This document shows positions 57,760-64,000 of a stretch of 64,000 bases of DNA, piece after piece. The DNA is taken from assembly GCA_905215505.1 (NCBI GenBank), contig CAJMPU010000006.1:58324-122323 (forward strand), read 5' to 3'. The number at the start of each line of letters is the position of its first letter. Position 1 is the stretch's first letter. Position numbers and translations under genes: made by a program. The notes beneath the pieces were generated by a model. That model had not been told where the DNA came from. It saw only the letters and a list, made by a program, of their open reading frames with translations, and ran no database searches. This stretch comes from an uncultured bacterium (GTDB lineage Bacteria; Actinomycetota; Coriobacteriia; Coriobacteriales; Coriobacteriaceae).

Positions 57760-59325
57760 ATGACACCTGCGCGCTTTGAAATCGGACAAAAGCACAAGCA
57801 GGAGAGCGAGGCGGGTTCCAAGGCTAGTTGGAACACGCCTCGTTCCGATTCACGGCCAACGATGAGCTATCCCTCGCGCATGGCACTTGCTTTTGCTCTG
57901 ACATCGCTCATGACGGTATTGGTGCTGGTGGGCGTGGTCTCTGTTGTGTGGGGCACGGTCTTTTCGGATTACACGCGCTCCAATATCGTCGAGATCGCCA
58001 ATTCTGCTGCCGAAAAGCTTGCGACGTCGTATGAGGAAAACGGCAACTGGACTGCGGGCGAGCTGCGCACGGTCGCGACATCGAGTTTGGTATCCGACGA
58101 CCTGAGTATGCAGGTCGTCAACAAGAAGGGCGTTGTCGTCTATGACGACTCATGGCCTTCGGCAAGCGCGACCGCCGATGTGCGCGAGAGCGAATCGGCG
58201 TCGAGCAGCTCGAGCGGTAAAAAAGCATCGCATAGCCCGGTCTCGTCTGCTCCAACCGACTCCGATAGCGTTGCTAACGTCGAGATTGTAACGTCTTCCG
58301 GCGAACATGTCGGACAGGTAAAGCTGTGGGCCATCGGCTCCGACGCTCTGCTCACCAAGGCGGACTCTGCGTTTAGGGAGAAGACCTTTAACGCCATGGC
58401 CCTCGCCGCAGTTGTTGCAATCTGCATTTCGGTCGTTATCGGATCGCTCGTGTCGCGCATGCTCACCAAGCCGATTCATCGTATTACCAGTACCGCAAAG
58501 CAAATCCGTGACGGCGACCTGTCGGCTCGCACGGGACTGCGCGGTGATGACGAGATCGATCAGCTGGGTGAGACCTTCGATGAGATGGCCACTTCGCTCG
58601 AGAAGGATATGAAACACGAGAAGCGCCTGACCTCAGACGTTGCACACGAGCTTCGTACGCCGCTTATGGCCATGCTCGCAACGGTCGAGGCCATGCAGGA
58701 TGGCGTGTATCCCACCGACGATGAGCATTTGGAGACCGTTGCTTCCGAGACGCGTCGCCTGGCTCGTCTGGTGCAGCAGATGCTCGATCTATCGCGCATG
58801 GAAAACAGCACGGCTCCGCTCAACCTTGAGCCGGTGGACATGGTTCCTTTCGTGCGTTCCATCGTCAATGCCCAGGAGCGCCTGTTTGTCGACCGCGATC
58901 TGCGCTTGCGCTTTGCTGACGAGACCCAAGGTCACGACGATGTCGTCGAAGCCGATCCCGACATGATCACACAATGCGTCATCAATCTCATGAGCAACGC
59001 CATGCGCTACACCCCCGAGGGCGGTTGGGTCGTGGTGTCGGTGCTCAGTGACCGCAAACACGTCAGCATCGCCGTTTCTGATACCGGCATCGGTATTGCC
59101 AAGGATGACTTGTCGCGCATCTTCGGCCGTTTTTGGCGCGCCGATGCCAGCCGTGCCCGTGAGGCGGGCGGTCTGGGCGTGGGCCTCGCCGTGACTAAAC
59201 AGATCGTCGAGCGCCATCACGGCTACATATCCGTGGAGTCGGAGCTTGGAAAGGGTACGACTTTTACAATTCATCTGCCTCGCGAGCACACGGCGGACGC
59301 GGCATCTACTACAATGGAGCACTAG
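57760..59325 (+). CDS. Sensor histidine kinase
   Basis: 521 residues. Transmembrane helices at about 42-68 and 208-229 enclose a Ser-rich sensor region. HAMP at about 230-282. HisKA with phospho-acceptor His296 (DVAHELRTPL). The HATPase has NLMSNAMRYTP, SDTGIGIAKDDL and GGLGVGLAVTKQIVERHHG. It is paired with the upstream response regulator and is complete. Confidence 0.9.
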   Translation: MTPARFEIGQKHKQESEAGSKASWNTPRSDSRPTMSYPSRMALAFALTSLMTVLVLVGVVSVVWGTVFSDYTRSNIVEIANSAAEKLATSYEENGNWTAGELRTVATSSLVSDDLSMQVVNKKGVVVYDDSWPSASATADVRESESASSSSSGKKASHSPVSSAPTDSDSVANVEIVTSSGEHVGQVKLWAIGSDALLTKADSAFREKTFNAMALAAVVAICISVVIGSLVSRMLTKPIHRITSTAKQIRDGDLSARTGLRGDDEIDQLGETFDEMATSLEKDMKHEKRLTSDVAHELRTPLMAMLATVEAMQDGVYPTDDEHLETVASETRRLARLVQQMLDLSRMENSTAPLNLEPVDMVPFVRSIVNAQERLFVDRDLRLRFADETQGHDDVVEADPDMITQCVINLMSNAMRYTPEGGWVVVSVLSDRKHVSIAVSDTGIGIAKDDLSRIFGRFWRADASRAREAGGLGVGLAVTKQIVERHHGYISVESELGKGTTFTIHLPREHTADAASTTMEH

Positions 59326-59434
59326 CTTTTCGCTATTCGGTGAAGGAGGGGTTTCGTCCCTGCCGCTCCGAGTTTGCGAAAACGTGCGGGAAAGAACCCG
59401 CATTACTGTCGTATTTTGGTAAGGAGTGACTCAC

Positions 59435-60322
59435 GTGACAACGATGGAGCGTCGTCCGGATTCCCGTGGCAAGGTTCGTGATATCTACGATGCCGGTGAA
59501 AACCTGCTGATGGTCGCCACCGACCGCATTTCTGCGTTCGACTTCATTCTTCCCGACGAGATTCCGTTTAAGGGAGAGGTGCTCAACCGCATCTCGGCAT
59601 TCTGGTTCGATAAGTTTGCCGACATCGTTCCCAACCACCTCGTTTCCATCGACCCGGCGGATTTCCCTGAGGAGTTTGCTGAGTATCGTGACTACCTCGC
59701 CGGCCGCGCCATGCTGGTTAAGAAGGCCCAGACGATTCCTATCGAGTGCATCGTCCGCGGCTATCTGACCGGTTCGGGCAAGAAGACCTACGACGAGAAC
59801 GGCACCGTCTGCGGCATCCAGCTGCCTGAGGGCCTGACCGAGGCTTCCAAGCTTCCTGAGCCGCTGTTCACGCCGTCCACGAAGGCCGAGATCGGTGACC
59901 ACGACGAGAACATCTCGTTCGAGCGTTGCTGCGAGATCGTGGGCGAGGACATCGCCACGCAGATTCGCGACCTTTCCCTCAAGATCTACAAGGCCGCTGC
60001 CGAGTACGCCGCGACCCGTGGCATCATCATTGCCGACACCAAGTTCGAGTTTGGTGTCATCGATGGCAAGGTCACGCTGATCGACGAGTGCCTCACGCCC
60101 GATTCCAGCCGTTTCTGGCCTGCTGCCAGCTACGAGGAGGGCAAGATCCAGCCCAGCTACGACAAACAATTCGTCCGCAATTGGCTCAAGGCCAACTGGG
60201 ATATGACGGGGGAGACCCCGCACCTGCCCGCCGAGGTCATCGATGGCACGTCCGAGCGCTATCGCGAGGCCTTCCAGATCATCACGGGCTCCCAGTTCAC
60301 AAGCATGAAGGAGAACGCATAA
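59435..60322 (+). CDS. purC: Phosphoribosylaminoimidazole-succinocarboxamide synthase
   Basis: Makes SAICAR from CAIR and aspartate, step 7 or 8 of purine synthesis. 295 residues, yeast-like length class: GKVRDIYDAGENLLMVATDRISAFD (in parts), IPIECIVRGYLTGSG, IADTKFEFG, DECLTPDSSRFW, YDKQFVRNWL. The GTG at 59435 is chosen for AAGGAG 8 nt upstream. A second GTG 9 nt earlier abuts that site. The next gene starts immediately after its stop. Confidence 0.96.
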   Translation: MTTMERRPDSRGKVRDIYDAGENLLMVATDRISAFDFILPDEIPFKGEVLNRISAFWFDKFADIVPNHLVSIDPADFPEEFAEYRDYLAGRAMLVKKAQTIPIECIVRGYLTGSGKKTYDENGTVCGIQLPEGLTEASKLPEPLFTPSTKAEIGDHDENISFERCCEIVGEDIATQIRDLSLKIYKAAAEYAATRGIIIADTKFEFGVIDGKVTLIDECLTPDSSRFWPAASYEEGKIQPSYDKQFVRNWLKANWDMTGETPHLPAEVIDGTSERYREAFQIITGSQFTSMKENA

Positions 60323-60898
60323 GTGAGTACCCGTAGCGCCACGAACAAGCGCACGCAATCCCACGAGGTTACCGGGGTTGCGCGCAAGTCCGCCGCATCT
60401 GCTAAGCCTGCCCGTCAGGCAGCGAGCTCTGTCCGCGTCGTGCCGGCTTCGTCTAAGGCACGCCGCAAAGAGCTCGAGAAGGGCGAGAACCTCGAGGGCC
60501 TCTCTAAAGAGGAGAAGCGCGCCCGCAAGGCTAAGCAGCGCGCCAAGGAGGACCGCATCTACACGGTGTCGAATATCCTTCTCAAGCAGGATGAGGACTA
60601 CACCAAGCGCCGCCGTATTTGGTGGGCTGTGCTCGCTATCGGCATGGTGCTCGTCGTGGCAATCGGGGCTTCGCTCTACTTCGCTCCCGGCGGCACGGTG
60701 TCCAGTCCTGTTCAGATGGTCGGCATCGTTTTGTCCTATGTCATCATCCTGGGTGACTTTATCTACGACTTCGCTCGTATTCGTCCCTTGCGTAACATGT
60801 ATCGCGCGCAGGCCGAGGGCATGTCCGAGAACAAGCTCAACGCTCTTATCGAGCGCGCAGCTGCCGAGGAGGACAAGAAGGACTCCAAGAAGAAGTAG
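60323..60898 (+). CDS. Basic membrane protein with coiled N-terminus, unknown
   Basis: 191 residues. The first 95 are highly charged (ARRKELEKGENLEGLSKEE, RARKAKQRAKEDR) and probably a cytoplasmic helix. Two hydrophobic segments follow (IWWAVLAIGMVLVVAIGASLYF and MVGIVLSYVIILGDFIYDFA) and a charged tail ends KKDSKKK. GTG start at the purC stop with AAGGAGAA 7 nt upstream, so it is translated with purC. I recognise no function. Confidence 0.65.
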   Translation: MSTRSATNKRTQSHEVTGVARKSAASAKPARQAASSVRVVPASSKARRKELEKGENLEGLSKEEKRARKAKQRAKEDRIYTVSNILLKQDEDYTKRRRIWWAVLAIGMVLVVAIGASLYFAPGGTVSSPVQMVGIVLSYVIILGDFIYDFARIRPLRNMYRAQAEGMSENKLNALIERAAAEEDKKDSKKK

Positions 60899-60930
60899 CG
60901 TTTGCATGCATACTTATCGCTAAGATATAG

Positions 60931-60964
60931 GGCGCGTCGTTTTTGCGGCGCGCCTTTTTACTGT
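60931..60964 (+). terminator. Terminator after the purC transcript
   Basis: GGCGCGTCG-tttttg-CGGCGCGCC (one G-T pair) followed by T5. Confidence 0.85.
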
Positions 60965-60987
60965 TCTATAGATAGATGGAGTGGCAC

Positions 60988-62268
60988 ATGATTCGAGCTG
61001 CCCTGACGGTCGAAGAGGCTCTGGAGGGCATGAAGGCCCTGGAGCCCAAGATTAAAAACTATGCGCGCTTGGTTGTCCGCAAGGGCGTAAACGTCAAGCC
61101 CGGCCAGGAGGTTGTCGTTCAGTCTCCGGTCGAGTGCGCATCCTTTGCCCGCGTGGTGGTCGCGGAGGCTTATGCCGCCGGCGCTGGCCACGTGACGGTC
61201 ATTTGGGCCGATGATGCCGTGACGAGGCTCACGTACGAGCATGTCGATAAAAGCTATTTTGAGCAGACGCCCGAGTGGAAGCGCCTGCAGTTGGATTCCC
61301 TGGCCCAGGATGGCGCCTGCTTTATCTTTATCGAGGGGGCGGATCCTGCAGCCCTCAAGGGCATCGATCCAGCCAAGCCGGCCGCGGCATCCAAGGCGAG
61401 GAATACGCAGTGCAAAGCTTTCCGCCGTGGACTGGATTACAACATCAATCCGTGGTGCATCGCCGGCGCTCCGGTCGTGGCTTGGGCGCACGAGGTGTTC
61501 CCGGGAGACGCCGATGAGGTTGCAATCTATAAGCTATGGAATGCGATTCTGCACACCGCTCGTGCCGATGGCCAGGACCCGGAGAGCGACTGGGAGCTTC
61601 ATGACGCGGCGTTCGAAAAGAACCTGCGTTTCCTGAACGACAATCGTTTTGACCGCCTGCATTACACCGCGGAAAATGGAACCGATCTGACGATTGGCAT
61701 GACGAAGGGTCACGAGTGGGCCGGCGGCAAGGGCAAGACGCCCGATGGACACCCCTTCTTCCCCAACATTCCCACCGAGGAAGTCTTCACCTCGCCTGAT
61801 CGTATGCGCGCCGACGGTATCGTGTACTCGGCCATGCCGCTCATTCACCACGGTAACAAGGTCGACGATTTTTGGATTAAGTTCGAGGCCGGCCGCGTAG
61901 CGGACTACGATGCCCGCGTGGGCAAGGCGACGCTTGCGAGCATCATTGACACCGATGAAGGTGCCGCTCATCTGGGTGAGGTCGCGCTTATCTCCAAGAA
62001 CACGCCGATCCGTGAAAGTGGCGTTTTGTTCTATGACACGCTCTATGATGAGAACGCCAGCTGCCATCTCGCGCTAGGTGTCGGTTTCCCCGAATGTATC
62101 GAGGGTGGGTATGACATGTCCAAGGAAGAGCTCCTGGAGCATGGCGTTAACGTCTCGAGCACGCACGTCGATTTTATGATTGGCATGGACGACATCGATA
62201 TTACGGGCATTACGCCTGATGGACGTGAAGTTGTGATTTTCCAGAACGGCCAATGGAGTTGGGAATAG
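60988..62268 (+). CDS. Aminopeptidase, family M29
   Basis: 426 residues, a broad-specificity cobalt/zinc aminopeptidase related to AmpS/PepS/aminopeptidase T. The N-terminal domain holds NYARLVVRKGVNVKPGQEVVVQ. The metal-binding half has NIPTEEVFTSPDR (Glu ligands), DEGAAHLGEVAL, FYDTLYDENASCHLALG and STHVDFMIG, which contain the conserved Glu, His, Tyr and Asp residues. The ATG at 60988 follows GGAG by 6 nt. An earlier in-frame ATG at 60976 lies before that site. Confidence 0.92.
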   Translation: MIRAALTVEEALEGMKALEPKIKNYARLVVRKGVNVKPGQEVVVQSPVECASFARVVVAEAYAAGAGHVTVIWADDAVTRLTYEHVDKSYFEQTPEWKRLQLDSLAQDGACFIFIEGADPAALKGIDPAKPAAASKARNTQCKAFRRGLDYNINPWCIAGAPVVAWAHEVFPGDADEVAIYKLWNAILHTARADGQDPESDWELHDAAFEKNLRFLNDNRFDRLHYTAENGTDLTIGMTKGHEWAGGKGKTPDGHPFFPNIPTEEVFTSPDRMRADGIVYSAMPLIHHGNKVDDFWIKFEAGRVADYDARVGKATLASIIDTDEGAAHLGEVALISKNTPIRESGVLFYDTLYDENASCHLALGVGFPECIEGGYDMSKEELLEHGVNVSSTHVDFMIGMDDIDITGITPDGREVVIFQNGQWSWE

Positions 62269-62287
62269 TCCCAGACCGTGGTACAAT
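62259..62287 (+). promoter_or_regulatory. Promoter of tRNA-Lys
   Basis: TTGGGA (62259-62264), 17-nt spacer, TACAAT (62282-62287), 9 nt before the tRNA. It overlaps the end of the aminopeptidase gene. Confidence 0.65.
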
Positions 62288-62296
62288 GCCACCCGC

Positions 62297-62372
62297 GGGC
62301 CGTTAGCTCAGCTGGCAGAGCAGGGGACTTTTAATCCCAAGGTCCAGGGTTCGAACCCCTGACGGCCCACCA
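62297..62372 (+). tRNA. tRNA-Lys (anticodon TTT)
   Basis: 76 nt. Acceptor GGGCCGT pairs with ACGGCCC. The anticodon loop CTTTTAA gives TTT. T-arm CAGGGTTCGAACCCCTG. CCA is encoded. Its 3' 20 nt recur at 62528-62547. Confidence 0.97.
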
Positions 62373-62380
62373 TAGAATGG

Positions 62381-62412
62381 AAAAGCGACTGGCGGATGCC
62401 GGCCGCTTTTTT
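62381..62412 (+). terminator. Terminator after tRNA-Lys
   Basis: AAAGCG...CGCTTT stem with imperfect inner pairing (TGGC-ggat-GCCG), followed by TTTGTTG. Nearly repeated at 63663-63696. Confidence 0.75.
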
Positions 62413-62424
62413 GTTGCCGCGACG

Positions 62425-62547
62425 CGGGTTCGAACCCGAAAGGGCGCGGAGCTGAGTAAACGCGTGAGCGTTTGCCAGTGCAGCGCGCGAGGCGCGAAGC
62501 GCCGCAGCGGCTGCCTGCAGAGCAGGCCGAACCTCTGACGGCCCACC
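62425..62547. repeat. tRNA-Lys-derived repeat: T-arm palindrome, hairpins, direct tRNA 3' copy
   Basis: CGGGTTCGAACCCG (62425-62438), then AGGGCGCGGAGCTGAGTAAA (62441-62460), hairpin AACGC-gtga-GCGTT, then AGTGCAGCGCG and hairpin GGCGC-gaa-GCGCC. CGAACCTCTGACGGCCCACC (62528-62547) matches the tRNA-Lys 3' end at 62352-62371 in 19 of 20 positions. The part order equals that after tRNA-Ser. The direct copy is att-like and lies 19 nt upstream of traX. Confidence 0.7.
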
Positions 62548-62565
62548 CAAAGAAAGGAAAACGAA

Positions 62566-63363
62566 ATGAAAACAGATAGATACGGAATTAGCGGCAGCAC
62601 ATTAAAGATAATAGCGGCCATTTCGATGGTTCTCGATCATGTAAGCAGGATCGTCCTGACCAATGGAATCATGACTCACGCATCGTACAGTCAGATATCA
62701 GACGAACAATGGGCGATTCTAAGCGAGGCTTCGGATGTGCTTCATGTTCTTGGCAGAATTGCATTTCCCTTATTTTGCTTTTTGATAGTTGAGGGATTTT
62801 TGCATACTCATGACTTAAAGAGGTACCTGCGAAATATGCTTGTCTTCGCAATCATTGCGGAGCCCATATACGATTTCGTCCAAACCGGGCAACTATTTGA
62901 CCTTCGGCAACAAAATGTTATGTGTGAGCTCCTGCTTTCCTTGGTCTTTTTGATTGTTCTGGAAAAGATACAAAGTCTTTCAAAACGGAAAAGATACATC
63001 GCAGAAACTGCTCTGATTGTTTTGACAGCACTGGCAGCTGAATACACTAAACTAGATGGCGGTGTGTATGGCATTCTGCTTGTGGCTGCATTCTATTTAT
63101 TCCACGACAGCAAGGCCAAGATGTTCTTTGCTGCAGTATGTGCAGTGCTCCTTTCGTCATGCCATATAGTTGGCGGCGGATTTGAGTTTGCTACAGCTAA
63201 TGTATTTAATCCTGATGTTGCTGCCGCGGTCGTTTCGTTGCTGCTTATCAATCTTTATAATGGTAAGCGAGGGCTGAAGCTCAAATATTTCTTCTACATT
63301 TTCTATCCGGCACATCTTGCTCTGCTTTATGGTGTCTCACTTATTGTTTTGAACTGTCTTTAA
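62566..63363 (+). CDS. TraX-family membrane protein
   Basis: 265 residues with about seven or eight hydrophobic segments. The N-terminal LKIIAAISMVLDHVSR and LGRIAFPLFCFLIVEGFLHTHDLKRYLRNMLVFAIIAEPIYD (in parts) are the TraX signature. TraX acetylates F pilin, but chromosomal members in Gram-positives are of unknown acyltransferase function. AAAGGAAAA precedes the ATG. Base composition is clearly lower in GC than the rest of the window, and it lies between duplicated tRNA-derived sequences, so it was probably acquired. Confidence 0.82.
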   Translation: MKTDRYGISGSTLKIIAAISMVLDHVSRIVLTNGIMTHASYSQISDEQWAILSEASDVLHVLGRIAFPLFCFLIVEGFLHTHDLKRYLRNMLVFAIIAEPIYDFVQTGQLFDLRQQNVMCELLLSLVFLIVLEKIQSLSKRKRYIAETALIVLTALAAEYTKLDGGVYGILLVAAFYLFHDSKAKMFFAAVCAVLLSSCHIVGGGFEFATANVFNPDVAAAVVSLLLINLYNGKRGLKLKYFFYIFYPAHLALLYGVSLIVLNCL

Positions 63364-63385
63364 AAACTCTCAAACAAGTCTCTGA

Positions 63386-63649
63386 AAACGGAAACAAATT
63401 GACTCTAAGACTGCTTGTGAATTTCCGGAAGACCTGAGAGATGCGAGGATAGGCAACGAGGGCTGCAGAGAGATGCTTCTCAGTTCTCTGGCGGATCGCA
63501 CGTATCTGTATGAGGATCACTTCCACACACTCATTAATAACAGTGATAAACACGGCAGATCCTCAAAACATGAGGCTGTGGAGGTCGAACGATGCTTCGA
63601 AAGCATGAATGGCAGCGAGAAAATGAGTTCGGAAGCGCCCTCTGGATGA
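63386..63649 (+). pseudogene. Possible gene remnant after traX
   Basis: An open frame of 88 codons with no start near its 5' end (first ATG at 63473). It reads LLSSLADRTYLYEDHFHTL and KHEAVEVERCFESMNG. It looks protein-like but I cannot assign a family. The low GC matches traX. Confidence 0.3.
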
Positions 63650-63654
63650 TCCAG

Positions 63655-63723
63655 CATAGAATAGAAAGCGATCGGCTCCGGCTGGTCGCTTTTTTGTTGC
63701 CGCGCCACGGGTTCGAACCCGAA
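63655..63723 (+). repeat. Second copy of the tRNA-Lys downstream block
   Basis: Aligns with 62371-62440. Both begin CATAGAAT, carry the terminator hairpin, then GCTTTTTTGTTGCCGCG and the palindrome CGGGTTCGAACCCGAA. The last 36 nt match at 34 positions. Together the copies bracket 62441-63654, which contains traX. Confidence 0.75.
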
Positions 63724-63737
63724 CTTCTCTATATATA

Positions 63738-63890
63738 AGAACGCTTGGCGAACAAAACCTGCCTTTTACCGACGGGAAACAAATAGCTGATGCTTTTGGA
63801 GTAAAGTGGCGCTCCAGAGATGACCGATGCCTTAACACCTATAAACCAGCTGGTCATCGCCAATATCAGAAGCCAATGCTTCAGTTTTAA
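63738..63890 (+). pseudogene. Possible 3' gene fragment
   Basis: The frame continues from the repeat and reads LPFTDGKQIADAFGVKW then RDDRCLNTYKPAGHRQYQ before TAA at 63888-63890. There is no start. It may be the truncated end of a displaced gene. No gene is recognised from 63891 to the window end, where GC rises again. Confidence 0.3.
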
Positions 63891-64000
63891 CCTCAGTGAT
63901 GCGACTGAGGGACCTATTCATTTGTGAACAAAATATGGAGTGCGCGATTCCCGCCCCCGGCGCCCCTCCGGTCTGGCAATATATCTCCTTGCCGCGCGGC

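Noticed and set aside
62308..62621. Minus-strand frames across tRNA-Lys (VRGSNPGPWD type)
   Set aside because: Standard artefact of translating a tRNA in antisense.

Overview
The window looks like the replication-origin region of a high-GC Actinomycetota of class Coriobacteriia, most like Collinsella. This is inferred from gene order and protein character (actinobacterial-type ParABS, a PafB/PafC-like WYL pair, a DciA-type helicase loader beside recF and gyrB, LPxTG and Cna-B surface protein). No database comparison was possible.

Layout. Minus strand, 1-6.7 kb: Nudix hydrolase, purD, purA, dnaB, and the rplI-rpsR-ssb-rpsF cluster (transcribed rpsF first). 7.1-7.6 kb: two tRNA-Ser genes and a tRNA-derived repeat. 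7.7-9.7 kb: two membrane-protein genes on the plus strand. 9.7-13.1 kb: typA, two hypotheticals and a bifunctional-nuclease-family gene. 13.2-13.9 kb: a tRNA-Ile/Ala/Ile cluster and a 136-bp element with perfect 33-bp inverted arms. 13.9-24.9 kb, minus strand: gyrA, gyrB, dciA-like, recF, dnaN, dnaA and a GHKL-ATPase gene just upstream of dnaA. About 24.9 kb is the strand switch and a likely origin. Plus strand from there: rpmH, rnpA, yidD, yidC, jag, rsmG, three perfect parS sites, parA, parB and a coupled small membrane protein. Then rlmN (minus), ddl and a DinG-type exonuclease-helicase, two WYL regulators (minus), a large M28-like membrane protein, and a 1143-residue thioester/Cna-B adhesin (minus).

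44.7-51 kb is an accessory stretch: tRNA-Gly with a degenerate antisense tRNA-like sequence, a BcgI-like restriction-modification operon with a small first gene and a palindromic operator, and a Schlafen AlbA_2-type regulator with a field of TAATGTAAT repeats. Then come purB, an SBP-GGDEF pair, a TSCPD protein, a Tat lipoprotein, an OmpR-type two-component system, purC, a membrane protein and an M29 aminopeptidase. The window ends at tRNA-Lys, followed by a low-GC traX segment between duplicated tRNA-derived sequences.

The core of the window is a nearly complete replication and segregation kit: DnaA, DnaN, RecF, DciA, DnaB, SSB, GyrAB and ParAB with parS. Four purine genes (purA, purB, purC, purD) are dispersed around it. 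The least expected items are the GHKL/Q-rich/winged-helix protein in the dnaA operon, the tRNA-associated inverted T-arm repeats, and the promoter/operator structures of the accessory genes.
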